DNA from: Acidovorax sp. 106
GTDB lineage: Bacteria; Pseudomonadota; Gammaproteobacteria; Burkholderiales; Burkholderiaceae_C
Assembly (NCBI RefSeq): GCF_003663825.1
Contig: NZ_RCCC01000001.1
Location: forward strand, 4,782,501-4,846,500
Reading direction: 5' to 3'
Length of the DNA stretch: 64,000 bases
Made by a program: the position numbers and the translations under genes. How positions within the stretch are numbered: position 1 is the stretch's first letter; each line of letters starts with the position of its first letter. Under the pieces are notes generated by a model. The model ran no database searches. It was not told the DNA's origin and saw nothing but the letters and a program-made list of their open reading frames with translations. Below are positions 52,810 to 62,051 of this stretch, piece after piece.

Positions 52810-53703
52810 ATGCCGCAGTCCTCTTCCCCCATCGGTGTATTTGACAGCGGCGTCGGCGGGCTGAGCGTGCTGCGCATGCTGTTGGCAGCCATGCCCAACG
52901 AGCGGTTCGTGTACCTGGCCGACAGCGCCAACGCCCCCTATGGCGAGCGAGGCGATACGTTTGTGGCTGCTCGCACCCATGCCATCACTCAATATTTGCG
53001 CGAAAAACACGATATCAAAGCACTGGTGGTGGCCTGCAATACCGCCACAGCAGCGGCCATTCATGAAGTGCGCAGCAGCCACCCGGACCTTCCCCTCGTC
53101 GGCCTGGAGCCCGCCATCAAGCCAGCTCTTGCAGTCACCAAGACGGGGCACGTGGGAGTGATCGGCACGCGGGGTACGCTCAGCAGCGCCAAATTCGGGA
53201 AGCTGATGGCCTCTCTGGCAGATCAGGCCCACTTTGTGGTGCAACCCTGTGATGGCCTGGCACACGCTGTGGAGCGCGGTGTGACACTACCGGAGACTAC
53301 GGCCAACAACGCCATCAACAGCACGGAAACTGGCGCACTTTGCGAGCGCTATGTGAATGGCATGGGCCCATTTGGCACCGCCGCCGGGCAGATGGACACC
53401 CTGGTGCTGGGCTGCACCCACTACATTTTTGTGGAGCACGAGTTGCGCGCACTAGTGGGGCCCGATGTCCGATTCATCGAAACCGGTGAGCCGGTGGCGC
53501 GCCAGACACGGCGCCTGCTGGAGGCCGCAGGCTTGCTGCGCCAACCAACGCCATCAGACGACGGTGGCGAACCACAACCCCCCGCAGATGCAACCCCCCC
53601 GGTACAACTACTGACCACAGGCCCCGTGAGCATGCTGGAGGCCGCCGCCCAGCGTTGGCTCCAACTCCCAGCACATTGCTGTCGCACCGTATCAGTTCCC
53701 TGA
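52810..53703 (+). CDS. murI: Glutamate racemase
   Basis: A 297-residue cofactor-independent racemase that supplies D-glutamate for peptidoglycan. Catalytic cysteines lie in VVACNTATAAAIHEV (~75-89) and LVLGCTHYIFVEHEL (~198-212). Near the N-terminus is PIGVFDSGVGGLSVLRML with the conserved Asp-Ser. A Pro/Asp-rich insertion (PTPSDDGGEPQPPADATPP, ~256-274) lengthens the C-terminal part. ATG 52810 is the only suitable start. Confidence 0.95.
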   Translation: MPQSSSPIGVFDSGVGGLSVLRMLLAAMPNERFVYLADSANAPYGERGDTFVAARTHAITQYLREKHDIKALVVACNTATAAAIHEVRSSHPDLPLVGLEPAIKPALAVTKTGHVGVIGTRGTLSSAKFGKLMASLADQAHFVVQPCDGLAHAVERGVTLPETTANNAINSTETGALCERYVNGMGPFGTAAGQMDTLVLGCTHYIFVEHELRALVGPDVRFIETGEPVARQTRRLLEAAGLLRQPTPSDDGGEPQPPADATPPVQLLTTGPVSMLEAAAQRWLQLPAHCCRTVSVP

Positions 53704-53718
53704 TTTGTGATAAAAAAT

Positions 53719-53767
53719 GGAGGTAGCGCTTGAAATACAAGCGCAAACAGCTATTAAATCGATAGCA
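53719..53767 (+). repeat. AGCGCTTAT family dispersed repeat, copy 8
   Basis: GGAGGTAGCGCTTGAAATAC, then AAGCGCAAACAGCTATTAAA and TCGATAGCA. It lies in the convergent gap between murI and the YgjP-like gene. Confidence 0.8.
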
Positions 53768-53789
53768 AATAGCTACCCCGAAGCAGAAA

Positions 53790-54314
53790 TCACGCGGACT
53801 CAGTACCCCACAACCGTGTACCCGTGTTCTCCACATGCGTGAGGTACAGACGCAGATCAAACTCGTACTGGTGGTATTGCGGCTCCATGTGGGCGCACAG
53901 TTGGTAAAAAGCCTTGTCGTGCCCTTTTTCACGCAGGTGGGCCAGCTCATGGACCACAATCATGCGTAAAAACTCGTCTGGTGCCTGCTTGAACATCGAC
54001 GCGATACGGATCTCATGCTTGGCAGCCAGTTTGCTGCCCTGCACGCGCGACACCGCCGTGTGCAAACCCAGGGCGTGCCGCACTACGTGAATCTTGTTGT
54101 CAAAGAGAACCTTGTTGACCGTACCTGCGTTGCGCAGATAACGGGACTTGAGCTCTTGCACGTAGTCGTACAAAGCCTTGTCACTGCGCACAGAGTGCGC
54201 CTGCGGATACTTGCGCTGCAACACTGACCCCAGTTGCCCTTGGGCCAACAGCTCACGCGCCTGGCCTTGAAGCTCTGCAGGGTAAGACCGCAGGTAGGGC
54301 AAATCAGGGATCAT
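53790..54314 (-). CDS. YgjP/SprT-like zinc metallopeptidase domain protein
   Basis: A 174-residue protein with a gluzincin-like motif VVHELAHLREKGHDKAFYQL (HExxH plus downstream His, ~117-136) and CAHMEPQYHQYEFDLRLYL after it, typical of the YgjP (DUF45) family. ATG 54314 begins MIPDLPYLRSYPAELQGQAR. Cytosolic location is likely, as no signal is seen. Substrate unknown. It is convergent with murI. Confidence 0.85.
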   Translation of the reverse strand: MIPDLPYLRSYPAELQGQARELLAQGQLGSVLQRKYPQAHSVRSDKALYDYVQELKSRYLRNAGTVNKVLFDNKIHVVRHALGLHTAVSRVQGSKLAAKHEIRIASMFKQAPDEFLRMIVVHELAHLREKGHDKAFYQLCAHMEPQYHQYEFDLRLYLTHVENTGTRLWGTESA

Positions 54315-54437
54315 TGGAAATATGGCGACCACAGGGTCGTTGAAGGGCACTTTGCAAGCCGACAACTTGTTCACATGAAGCCATCGGCCGACAAAGGGCT
54401 GCGGGAGGAAGCAGAACCGCCCCCACCCGGGCAAGAC

Positions 54438-55070
54438 TCAGTGCAAATGGCGTGGGCGACGGCCACCGCCGCCGCCGTGGCCGCTGCCAGAGCCACCAGG
54501 GCCGCGCGGGGGCTTGCCAATTTCGAGCGAGTTGACCAGCGCATCGAAACGCTGGGTGAACAACTTGTCGATCTCGGCCACCACGCCGCCAAGCTCAGCA
54601 CCGTCAAAGTGGCGCTCCATCATGTTCACCACATCTTGCACCAGCAGATCACGCTGCACCTGCATGATGGCTGCGGGGGTAGGCCCCACGAACAGCATCA
54701 CGAAGTCATCGCGCGACTCGGCACCATCTTGGCCTTCATCTTCTTCAAACTCAGCATCGTAGAAGGTCACCTCCAAGGCGGCCCCCATCTCGCAGAGCTC
54801 GTTCAAGCTCATGCACATCTCGTCCAAAGTCTGACGAAAGTCGTCATCGCCCCGCACCGTCCAGCAGATTTGCAGAAGATGCTCCTGTGCATCGAATTTG
54901 ATGCCAGGCTCCTCTTCGTAAGCACTTGCAGCGCCGTCGGCCAAAGACCGAGCGCCGGAATATTTCCATAAAGGCTTCAAGGCATCTTGGAGCTGGTCAA
55001 AACTGGCATCAGCACGCAGCTGCACCTGCCCGTGGACATGGATTTCGAAGGGAGCGTTGTAACTTGACAT
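54438..55070 (-). CDS. Conserved-looking acidic protein with Gly/His-rich tail, unrecognised
   Basis: A 210-residue soluble protein. The N-terminal ~160 residues have a regular alpha/beta pattern (FEIHVHGQVQLRADASFDQL, EHLLQICWTVRGDDDFRQTL, SRDDFVMLFVGPTPAAIMQV). The tail reads PPRGPGGSGSGHGGGGGRRP then RHLH, a flexible Gly/His/Arg-rich extension that might bind metal or nucleic acid. I cannot name the family. A tRNA-Leu gene follows upstream in the same direction. Confidence 0.8.
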   Translation of the reverse strand: MSSYNAPFEIHVHGQVQLRADASFDQLQDALKPLWKYSGARSLADGAASAYEEEPGIKFDAQEHLLQICWTVRGDDDFRQTLDEMCMSLNELCEMGAALEVTFYDAEFEEDEGQDGAESRDDFVMLFVGPTPAAIMQVQRDLLVQDVVNMMERHFDGAELGGVVAEIDKLFTQRFDALVNSLEIGKPPRGPGGSGSGHGGGGGRRPRHLH

Positions 55071-55083
55071 GATTGAATCGTAA

Positions 55084-55176
55084 TGGTGCCCCGAGCCGGG
55101 GTCGAACCGGCACGCCCCTTTTCAGGAAAGCGGCGGATTTTAAGTCCGCAGTGTCTACCAATTTCACCATCGGGGC
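55084..55176 (-). tRNA. tRNA-Leu (anticodon TAA)
   Basis: The minus strand gives acceptor GCCCCGA / TCGGGGC with discriminator A and an encoded CCA. The anticodon arm reads GCGGACTTAAAATCCGC with TAA in the loop. There is a long variable arm, as in all tRNA-Leu, and a GGTTCGACCCC T-loop. Confidence 0.95.
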
Positions 55177-55295
55177 GCCAGCTACCGTATGCGCGATTGC
55201 ATGGCAGCGTAACCCGGACGTCACCGCTAAGCAACGCCCCATCGAACAAGAGCAACGCAGCGACTACAAAACCAGCGCTGCCACGCTGCACCAAG

Positions 55296-55326
55296 AAAAA
55301 AGGGAAGCCTAAGCTTCCCTTTTAAA
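55296..55326 (-). terminator. Terminator after tRNA-Gly copy 1
   Basis: AAAGGGAAGC / GCTTCCCTTT with a 4-base loop and flanking A/T runs lies just downstream of tRNA-Gly copy 1. A near-identical hairpin follows copy 2. Confidence 0.85.
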
Positions 55327-55328
55327 TT

Positions 55329-55404
55329 TGGAGCGGGAAAAGAGTCTCGAACTCTCGACCTCAACCTTGGCAAGGTTGCGCTCTACCAACTGAGCTATTC
55401 CCGC
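55329..55404 (-). tRNA. tRNA-Gly (anticodon GCC), copy 1
   Basis: Acceptor GCGGGAA / TTCCCGC with encoded CCA, D-arm AGCTCAGTTGGTAGAGC, anticodon arm CAACCTTGCCAAGGTTG (GCC) and T-arm GAGAGTTCGAGACTC. It is identical in sequence to copy 2 at 55668-55743. Confidence 0.96.
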
Positions 55405-55443
55405 ATTTTGCCTTCAACACAACAGTGCATCAGCAAGACTTAA

Positions 55444-55471
55444 ATTATAATACAAAATTTTTGATCAACAA
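55444..55471 (-). promoter_or_regulatory. Promoter of tRNA-Gly copy 1
   Basis: On the minus strand TTGTTG and a perfect TATAAT are separated by 16 bp in a very AT-rich stretch. Transcription would start near 55437, about 33 bases before the tRNA. Confidence 0.75.
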
Positions 55472-55539
55472 AAGAAAATCAAAAACTTTCCAACCGTCTG
55501 AAACAAGCTTTTGCTTATTTCAGCAAGTCAGCTGCATCC

Positions 55540-55613
55540 TGGAGGCGCGGTCCGGAGTCGAACCGGACTAACCGGATTTGCAATCCGGGGCATAACCGCT
55601 TTGCTACCGCGCC
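55540..55613 (-). tRNA. tRNA-Cys (anticodon GCA)
   Basis: Acceptor GGCGCGG / CCGCGCC with encoded CCA, anticodon arm CCGGATTGCAAATCCGG (GCA) and T-arm GTCCGGTTCGACTCCGGAC. It lies between the two tRNA-Gly genes. Confidence 0.96.
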
Positions 55614-55631
55614 AGAAACTACTGCCTTGGC

Positions 55632-55661
55632 AAAAAAGGGAAGCTTTTGCTTCCCTTTTTT
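55632..55661 (-). terminator. Terminator after tRNA-Gly copy 2
   Basis: AAAAAAGGGAAGC / GCTTCCCTTTTTT with a TTTT loop forms a 13-bp perfect stem. It lies directly between tRNA-Gly copy 2 and tRNA-Cys, so these tRNAs may be separate transcription units or depend on readthrough. Confidence 0.88.
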
Positions 55662-55667
55662 GGAAAT

Positions 55668-55743
55668 TGGAGCGGGAAAAGAGTCTCGAACTCTCGACCT
55701 CAACCTTGGCAAGGTTGCGCTCTACCAACTGAGCTATTCCCGC
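55668..55743 (-). tRNA. tRNA-Gly (anticodon GCC), copy 2
   Basis: The same 76-base sequence as copy 1, including the encoded CCA. It is the first tRNA downstream of lon in the direction of transcription. Confidence 0.96.
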
Positions 55744-55826
55744 ATTTACCGAAGCCTTACATTCTACAACGTCTGCTGCGATGAAGTGAATTGTAGCGCA
55801 TATTTTGGCTGTTTTTGAAAAAATGT

Positions 55827-58253
55827 TCAGTGCTTCAAAGAATCACTGCCAACCGCAGCAGTGCCCTTGTCTGCCGACACGGGGACCACAGCCGCTTCTT
55901 CATCCGTCAAAGGCACAGGTTTGCGCTCCAAGGCCACTTCAAGCACCTTGTCGATCCATTTAACGGGAACAATTTCCAGCCCGCTTTTCACGTTCTCTGG
56001 AATCTCCTGGAGATCCTTCACGTTTTCTTCAGGAATCAGCACGGTCTTGATACCCCCGCGCAATGCCGCCAGCAACTTTTCCTTGAGCCCACCGATCGCC
56101 GTGACTTCTCCACGCAGCGTGATCTCACCGGTCATGGCGACATCTCCACGCACAGGAATCCCGGTCAAGGCAGACACAAAAGCAGTGGTCATGGCAGCAC
56201 CAGCGCTGGGACCATCCTTTGGCGTCGCACCGTCAGGCACGTGGATATGGATGTCGCGCTTGTCGAACATCTCGTCCTTGATGCCCAACAATTTGGCCCG
56301 GCTACGCACTACGGTGCGCGCAGCTTCCACGGACTCTTTCATCACATCACCCAGCGACCCAGTGCGTGTGATCACACCTTTGCCTGGCATCGTCGCCGCT
56401 TCAATGGTGAGCAAATCACCACCGACCTCCGTCCACGCCAAACCAACAACCTGTCCCACCTGATTTTGCAGCTCAGCACGTCCGTAGCTGTATTTGCGCA
56501 CGCCCAGAAAATCCGGAAGGTTGTCCTCGGTCACTACCACCTGGGGCGTGAGCTTTTTGAGTTGCAGGCCTTTGACCACTTTGCGGCAAATCTTGGACAG
56601 CTCACGCTCCAAGGAGCGCACCCCGGCCTCCCGGGTGTAGTAGCGAACCATGTCGCGCACAGCAGACTCGGTAATCAACAACTCTTCGTCCTTGACGCCA
56701 TTGTTCTTGAGCTGCTTGGGCAGCAGGTACTTCATTGCGATGTTGGTCTTTTCATCCTCGGTGTACCCCGACAAACGAATGACCTCCATGCGATCGAGCA
56801 ACGCTGGCGGGATGTTCATCGAGTTGGACGTAGCGACAAACATGACGTCGCTCAGATCGAAATCGACCTCCACATAGTGATCGCCAAAGGTATGGTTTTG
56901 CTCAGGGTCCAGCACCTCTAACAGCGCGCTGGAGGGATCGCCACGGAAATCGGTCCCCAGCTTGTCGATTTCGTCAAGCAGGAACAATGGGTTACGCGTT
57001 CCCACCTTCGAAAGACTCTGAAGCACCTTGCCGGGCAGCGCACCGATGTAAGTGCGGCGGTGCCCACGAATTTCGGCCTCGTCACGCATGCCACCCAGGG
57101 CCATGCGGACATATTTACGCCCCGTGGCCTTGGCAATCGACTGGCCCAACGAGGTCTTGCCCACACCCGGTGGCCCCACCAAGCAAAGGATGGGGGCCTT
57201 AACCTTGTCCACACGCTGCTGCACTGCAAGATATTCAAGAATGCGGTCCTTGACCTTGTCCAAGCCAAAGTGATCTTCGTTCAAAACACCTTCGGCATTG
57301 AGCAGATCGTGCTTGATCTTGGTCTTTTTGGCCCATGGCAGCGCAGTCAACACATCAATGTAATTGCGCACCACAGTCGCCTCGGCCGACATAGGCGACA
57401 TCAGTTTGAGCTTCTTGAGTTCCGCATCGGCTTTTTTGCGAGCCTCGGCAGACATCTTGGCGAGCTTGATCTTCTTCTCAATTTCTTCAATGTCGGCGCC
57501 ATCGTCACCCTCGCCCAGTTCCTTCTGGATGGCTTTGACTTGCTCGTTGAGATAAAAATCGCGCTGGTTCTTTTCCATCTGGCGCTTCACGCGCCCACGG
57601 ATCTTTTTGTCGACATTCAGGATGTCGACTTCGCGGTCCAGCTGCTCAAACAGGTTTTCCAGCCGCGACTTCACATCCGACAAGTCCAGGACTACCTGCT
57701 TATTTTCCAACTTCAGCGGCAAGTGCGCAGCGATGGTGTCTGCCAGACGACCTGGGTCATCGATGCTGGCAATGGAGGTAAGGATTTCTGGGGGAATCTT
57801 CTTGTTCAGTTTGACGTACTGGTCAAACTGCTGCATCACCGCACGGCGCAAAGCCTCGATTTCACTGGGCTTGCTTGCCTCGGCCACGGCTTCGACCGGG
57901 GTCACGGTTGCAGTGAAATGGGTTTCCGCATCTTCAATCGAAGCGACCAAAGCACGCTGCTGGCCTTCCACCAGCACCTTGACAGTGCCATCGGGCAATT
58001 TGAGCATCTGTAAGATCGTAGAGACACAACCGACATCAAACATGTCAGAGGCGGAAGGCTCATCTTTGGCTGCGGCTTTTTGCGCGACCAGCATGATGCG
58101 GCGCTCGGCCTCCATGGCCAGCTCCAGCGCCTTGATGCTCTTGGGGCGCCCCACAAACAAGGGGATCACCATGTGAGGGAAGACCACCACGTCGCGCAAC
58201 GGCAACAGCGGCAGTTCAATGGGTGTGGCGGGAAGGGGGGTATGTCCGGACAT
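55827..58253 (-). CDS. lon: ATP-dependent protease La
   Basis: An 808-residue cytosolic AAA+ serine protease. The LON substrate domain spans ~10-200, the ATPase domain has GPPGVGKTSLGQS (~357-369) and LFLLDEIDKLG (Walker B, ~420-430), and the protease domain has the catalytic Ser in PKDGPSAGAAM (~677-687) and Lys in GGLKEKLLAA (~718-727). It degrades misfolded and regulatory proteins. It is the last of tig-clpP-clpX-lon on one strand, 130 bp after clpX. Confidence 0.98.
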   Translation of the reverse strand: MSGHTPLPATPIELPLLPLRDVVVFPHMVIPLFVGRPKSIKALELAMEAERRIMLVAQKAAAKDEPSASDMFDVGCVSTILQMLKLPDGTVKVLVEGQQRALVASIEDAETHFTATVTPVEAVAEASKPSEIEALRRAVMQQFDQYVKLNKKIPPEILTSIASIDDPGRLADTIAAHLPLKLENKQVVLDLSDVKSRLENLFEQLDREVDILNVDKKIRGRVKRQMEKNQRDFYLNEQVKAIQKELGEGDDGADIEEIEKKIKLAKMSAEARKKADAELKKLKLMSPMSAEATVVRNYIDVLTALPWAKKTKIKHDLLNAEGVLNEDHFGLDKVKDRILEYLAVQQRVDKVKAPILCLVGPPGVGKTSLGQSIAKATGRKYVRMALGGMRDEAEIRGHRRTYIGALPGKVLQSLSKVGTRNPLFLLDEIDKLGTDFRGDPSSALLEVLDPEQNHTFGDHYVEVDFDLSDVMFVATSNSMNIPPALLDRMEVIRLSGYTEDEKTNIAMKYLLPKQLKNNGVKDEELLITESAVRDMVRYYTREAGVRSLERELSKICRKVVKGLQLKKLTPQVVVTEDNLPDFLGVRKYSYGRAELQNQVGQVVGLAWTEVGGDLLTIEAATMPGKGVITRTGSLGDVMKESVEAARTVVRSRAKLLGIKDEMFDKRDIHIHVPDGATPKDGPSAGAAMTTAFVSALTGIPVRGDVAMTGEITLRGEVTAIGGLKEKLLAALRGGIKTVLIPEENVKDLQEIPENVKSGLEIVPVKWIDKVLEVALERKPVPLTDEEAAVVPVSADKGTAAVGSDSLKH

Positions 58254-58303
58254 GGAAATCCTCAGTTAACTCTGTGGAAGATGGGTCCACATTTGGGGAT
58301 TTT

Positions 58304-58339
58304 CAACCCTTGCGCGCAGCAGCGCTGGCACAAGGGTTG
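58304..58339. terminator. Hairpin between clpX and lon
   Basis: CAACCCTTG (58304-58312) and CAAGGGTTG (58331-58339) are exact complements around an 18-base loop that can itself pair weakly. No T run follows; it could be a partial terminator or a processing site. Confidence 0.5.
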
Positions 58340-58383
58340 CGATCGTTAATGGGGTAACCAATGGGTGACCCGCACCGGGCATC

Positions 58384-59649
58384 TCAGGCCTTTTTGGCCG
58401 CTTCGCGATAAACGAGCAGCGGTGCCTTGTTTTCTTCGATCGTGGATTCATCCACAACCACCTTTTCAACATTGCTCGCATTGGGCAAATCGAACATGGT
58501 GCCGATTAGCGACTGCTCCAGGATAGAGCGCAGGCCACGAGCACCCGTCTTGCGTGCCAATGCCTTGCGGGCAATCGCCTTGAGCGCTGCAGGGCGGATC
58601 TCCAGATCAACGCCCTCCATGCCCAGCAGCTTGCTGTATTGCTTGACCAACGCATTCTTGGGCTCGGTCAGGATCTGAACCAACGCATCTTCGCTGAGCT
58701 CAGCCAACGCAGTGACCACGGGCATACGCCCCACCAGCTCAGGGATGATCCCGAACTTGATCAAATCTTCGGGCTCGATCTCTTGGAAGACATCAGTGAG
58801 CGAGCGCTGCTTTTTGCTGCGCACGGCAGCACCAAAGCCGATACCCGAAGCCTCGGTACGATTTTCAATGACCTTTTCAAGGCCAGCGAATGCACCGCCA
58901 CAGATGAACAAGATATTGGTGGTGTCGATTTGCAGGAAATCTTGGTTCGGATGCTTGCGACCACCCTGCGGCGGCACACTGGCCATCGTGCCTTCGATCA
59001 ACTTGAGAAGCGCCTGTTGAACGCCCTCACCCGACACGTCACGGGTGATAGAAGGGTTGTCAGACTTGCGGGAGATCTTGTCAATTTCGTCGATGTACAC
59101 GATGCCGCGCTGGGCACGCTCTACGTCGTAGTTGCAGCTCTGCAGCAGCTTTTGGACAATGTTCTCAACGTCTTCGCCTACATAACCCGCCTCGGTCAAT
59201 GTGGTGGCATCGGCCATCACAAAAGGCACGTCCAGCATGCGAGCAAGGGTTTGGGCCAGCAAAGTCTTGCCAGAGCCGGTGGGGCCAATCAACAAGATGT
59301 TGCTCTTGGACAGCTCCACATCGTCTTTGAGTGCCTTGTCCTTGTGACGCAACCGCTTGTAGTGGTTATAGACCGCCACCGCCAAGGTGCGTTTGGCAAA
59401 GTCCTGGCCAATCACGTAATTGTCCAGATTGGTCTTGATCTCGATAGGCGTCGGCAGATCGCTGCGAGCCTCCTTGGACAGCTCGCCCACAGGCAGCTCA
59501 TCACGAATGATCTCATTGCACAGGTCAATGCACTCGTCACAGATAAAGACCGACGGACCAGCGATCAGCTTTTTGACTTCGTGCTGGCTTTTACCGCAGA
59601 AGGAGCAGTAAAGGGTTTTTTCGCTGGAAGAGCCTTTTTTCTCGGCCAT
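58384..59649 (-). CDS. clpX: ATP-dependent Clp protease ATP-binding subunit ClpX
   Basis: A 421-residue AAA+ unfoldase partner of ClpP. The N-terminal zinc finger has CSFCGK and CDECIDLC (residues ~15-43), Walker A is [15 protein letters not shown] (~118-132), Walker B is [11 protein letters not shown] (~182-192), the pore loop region is AGYVGEDVE and the ClpP-contacting loop IGF occurs in [10 protein letters not shown]. It follows clpP, with a terminator-like hairpin between them. Confidence 0.98.
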   Translation of the reverse strand: MAEKKGSSSEKTLYCSFCGKSQHEVKKLIAGPSVFICDECIDLCNEIIRDELPVGELSKEARSDLPTPIEIKTNLDNYVIGQDFAKRTLAVAVYNHYKRLRHKDKALKDDVELSKSNILLIGPTGSGKTLLAQTLARMLDVPFVMADATTLTEAGYVGEDVENIVQKLLQSCNYDVERAQRGIVYIDEIDKISRKSDNPSITRDVSGEGVQQALLKLIEGTMASVPPQGGRKHPNQDFLQIDTTNILFICGGAFAGLEKVIENRTEASGIGFGAAVRSKKQRSLTDVFQEIEPEDLIKFGIIPELVGRMPVVTALAELSEDALVQILTEPKNALVKQYSKLLGMEGVDLEIRPAALKAIARKALARKTGARGLRSILEQSLIGTMFDLPNASNVEKVVVDESTIEENKAPLLVYREAAKKA

Positions 59650-59690
59650 GGGGCAACGCCTTGTTACTGAAAGTTGTCAGGATGATAACC

Positions 59691-59727
59691 AAATAAAAAC
59701 GGCGTCTTCCCCGAGGGAAAACGCCGC
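59691..59727 (-). terminator. Terminator/attenuator between clpP and clpX
   Basis: The minus strand has CGGCGTTTTCCC / GGGAAGACGCCG with one mismatch, followed by TTTTTATTT. It should stop most clpP transcripts, implying readthrough or a separate promoter for clpX. Confidence 0.8.
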
Positions 59728-59744
59728 CCAGTGTCCTACCGGGT

Positions 59745-60353
59745 TCAGGCGCGCTTGCTGATCACCTGATCGACCAGACCGTATTCCTTGGCCTCATCGG
59801 CCGACAGGAAATAGTCGCGCTCTGTATCGCGCTGGATCTTCTCAAGCGACTGGCCCGTACGCTCTGCCAGGATGCTGTTGAGCTGCTCGCGGGTCTTGAG
59901 AATCTCACGGGCGTGGATTTCAATTTCTGTCGCCTGCCCTTGCATGCCACCCAGCGGCTGGTGGATCATGACCTTGGAATTAGGCAACGCAAAACGCTTA
60001 CCCTTGGCGCCAGCAGCCAGCAAGAAGGCCCCCATACTGGCCGCCATGCCCGTGCACAGTGTCGACACATCGGGCTTGATGAAGTTCATGGTGTCAAAAA
60101 TCGCCATACCGGCGCTCACCGAGCCGCCTGGCGAGTTGATGTAGAACGAGATGTCCTTGTCAGGATTTTCGCTCTCAAGGAACAGCAACTGGGCCACCAC
60201 CAAATTGGCGGTCTGGTCATTCACCGGCCCCACCAGGAAGATCACGCGCTCCTTGAGCAGGCGAGAGTAGATGTCATAGGACCGCTCACCGCGGCCAGAC
60301 TGCTCGATGACCATAGGGACCATACCCAGGCCTTGTGTTTCCAATGCGCTCAT
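59745..60353 (-). CDS. clpP: ATP-dependent Clp protease proteolytic subunit
   Basis: A 202-residue serine protease forming the Clp tetradecamer. The active-site Ser lies in [15 protein letters not shown] (~100-114) and His in [12 protein letters not shown] (~129-140), with Asp farther on in [14 protein letters not shown]. Family-typical [19 protein letters not shown] is described here by its SPGGSV oxyanion segment (~75). GGAGA precedes ATG 60353; the open frame to 60407 is not needed. Confidence 0.98.
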   Translation of the reverse strand: MSALETQGLGMVPMVIEQSGRGERSYDIYSRLLKERVIFLVGPVNDQTANLVVAQLLFLESENPDKDISFYINSPGGSVSAGMAIFDTMNFIKPDVSTLCTGMAASMGAFLLAAGAKGKRFALPNSKVMIHQPLGGMQGQATEIEIHAREILKTREQLNSILAERTGQSLEKIQRDTERDYFLSADEAKEYGLVDQVISKRA

Positions 60354-60394
60354 GTTTTCTCCAGTCAAGCAGGTACTGTACCCAGAAATGAATT

Positions 60395-60422
60395 GGGGCC
60401 TGTGCACGAAAGCACAAGCCCC
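60395..60422. terminator. Hairpin between tig and clpP
   Basis: GGGGCCTGTGC / GCACAAGCCCC pairs with one mismatch around a 6-base loop. It lacks a T tract, so tig and clpP may still be co-transcribed. Confidence 0.55.
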
Positions 60423-60473
60423 TTGGTTCGCATTACCGCCGCCTCACCCATGGGGCAACTGGCGGTATGGGCT

Positions 60474-61784
60474 TTAGCCCTGGCCCATCAGTTCATCGAA
60501 CGACACGGCCTTGTCCACGACCTTGGCCTTGCCCAAAACGAAATCTGTCACGTTGTTTTCAATGACAACGGCTTCGACTTCTGCGAGGCGTTGGCGGTCG
60601 CCAAAGTACCAGCGCACCACGTCTTCGGGCTTCTCGTAGCTGGCAGCCAGCTCGTCAATGTGGGCCTTCAGTTGCTCGGGCTTGGCATGCAGTTCGTTGG
60701 CACGCACCAACTCGGCCACCACCAGACCCAGGCGCACGCGGCGCTCGGCTTGGGGACGGAACACGTCTTCAGGGATTTCAGCCTTGTCAGCGTCCTTGAT
60801 GCCACGTTGCTTCAGCTCAGCACGGGCGCCTTCCAGGAGGCGGCCGATTTCGGCTTGCACGCTGGCGTTGGGCAGATCCAGCTCAGCCTTGGCCACCAGA
60901 GCATCCATCACGGCTTGCTTGTTGCGGGCCAGCAGACGGAACTTGACTTCTCGCTCCAGGTTCTTCTTGATGTCAGCGCGCAGACCATCCACGGAACCGT
61001 CAGCGATACCCAGGGACTTGGCCAGGGCATCGTTCACTTCGGGCAGGTGGGCGGCTTCGATTTTCTTGACAGTGACGAGGAAGTCTGCAGTCTTGCCTGC
61101 GACGTCCTTGCCGTGGTAGTCGGCGGGGAATGCCAGGGGGAAGGTCTTGCTTTCGCCAGACTTCATGCCGCGCACTGCGTCTTCGAATTCCTTGAGCATC
61201 TGGCCTTCGCCGACCAAGAACTGGAAGTCTTCGGCCTTGCCGCCGTCAAAGGGTTCGCCGTCAATCTTGCCTTCGAAGTCCACAGTCACGCGGTCGCTGT
61301 CTTGGGCTGCAGCGTCCAGGGCGCGCTGTGCGAAGCTGCGACGCTGCTTGCGCAGGATGTCGATGGTCTTGTCGATGGCCGCATCGGTCACTTCGGCCGA
61401 CAGCTTTTCGACTTCAGCGTCCGACAGGTCTGCAATCTTGACTTCTGGGAACACTTCGAAGATGGCGTCAAAAGTGACTTGGCCTTCAGGGGCGCCTTCT
61501 TTTTCAGTGATGCGGGGCTGGCCAGCCACACGCAGGTTGGCTTCGTTGGCTGCCACGGCAAAAGCCTCACCGACCTTGTCGTTGAGCACTTCGTACTGAA
61601 CGGAGTAACCATAGCGCTGAGCGACCACATTCATGGGCACCTTGCCGGGACGGAAGCCGTCCATCTTCACAGTGCGGGCCAGACGCTTGAGGCGCGTGTC
61701 GACTTCGGACTGGATCAGGGTGACGGGCACGCTCAGCGTGATCTTGCGCTCGAGCTTTTCAAGGGTTTCAACAGTAACGGCCAT
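60474..61784 (-). CDS. tig: Trigger factor chaperone/peptidyl-prolyl isomerase
   Basis: A 436-residue ribosome-associated chaperone. The ribosome-binding signature [17 protein letters not shown] (~44-60) lies in the N-terminal domain, the FKBP-type PPIase domain spans ~155-245 ([20 protein letters not shown]), and the arms of the C-terminal domain follow. It is the first gene of the tig-clpP-clpX-lon set. Confidence 0.97.
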   Translation of the reverse strand: MAVTVETLEKLERKITLSVPVTLIQSEVDTRLKRLARTVKMDGFRPGKVPMNVVAQRYGYSVQYEVLNDKVGEAFAVAANEANLRVAGQPRITEKEGAPEGQVTFDAIFEVFPEVKIADLSDAEVEKLSAEVTDAAIDKTIDILRKQRRSFAQRALDAAAQDSDRVTVDFEGKIDGEPFDGGKAEDFQFLVGEGQMLKEFEDAVRGMKSGESKTFPLAFPADYHGKDVAGKTADFLVTVKKIEAAHLPEVNDALAKSLGIADGSVDGLRADIKKNLEREVKFRLLARNKQAVMDALVAKAELDLPNASVQAEIGRLLEGARAELKQRGIKDADKAEIPEDVFRPQAERRVRLGLVVAELVRANELHAKPEQLKAHIDELAASYEKPEDVVRWYFGDRQRLAEVEAVVIENNVTDFVLGKAKVVDKAVSFDELMGQG

Positions 61785-61859
61785 GGCTATTCCTCTTATG
61801 AATGTGGATCGTGCTGGCTGCAGCGCAGCAGCGCCGTGTTCCGCAAAGTCTCACATGGA

Positions 61860-61946
61860 TGGTGCGCGGGGGGGGACTCGAACCCCCACACCATTGCTGG
61901 CGTCAGGACCTAAACCTGGTGCGTCTACCAATTTCGCCACCCGCGC
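61860..61946 (-). tRNA. tRNA-Leu (anticodon TAG)
   Basis: Acceptor GCGCGGG / CCCGCGC with discriminator A and encoded CCA, anticodon arm CCAGGTTTAGGTCCTGA with TAG, a long variable arm and T-arm GGGGGTTCGAGTCCCCC. It lies just upstream of tig on the same strand. Confidence 0.95.
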
Positions 61947-61960
61947 GGTTTAACAAACAA

Positions 61961-61991
61961 ACAGGCGGCAAGCACGGCTCGCCGCCTGTGT
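61961..61991 (-). terminator. Terminator of the RND efflux gene
   Basis: ACAGGCGGC / GCCGCCTGT form a 9-bp stem with an 11-base loop. On the minus strand it is followed by TTGTTTGTT, so it can end the efflux transcript before tRNA-Leu. Confidence 0.8.
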
Positions 61992-62051
61992 GAAATCGGT
62001 CAACCTTCTATTTTACCCTGATGTGCGGGGCAATTAAAACGAAGACCTGTT

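Noticed and set aside
61001..61799. Additional antisense small ORFs opposite tig
   Set aside because: All lie within the trigger factor gene, with no ribosome-binding sites and Ser/Arg-rich shadow composition.
59913..61913. 666-codon frame opposite clpP/tig
   Set aside because: It spans two well-supported genes and a tRNA on the other strand and has no signal of its own.
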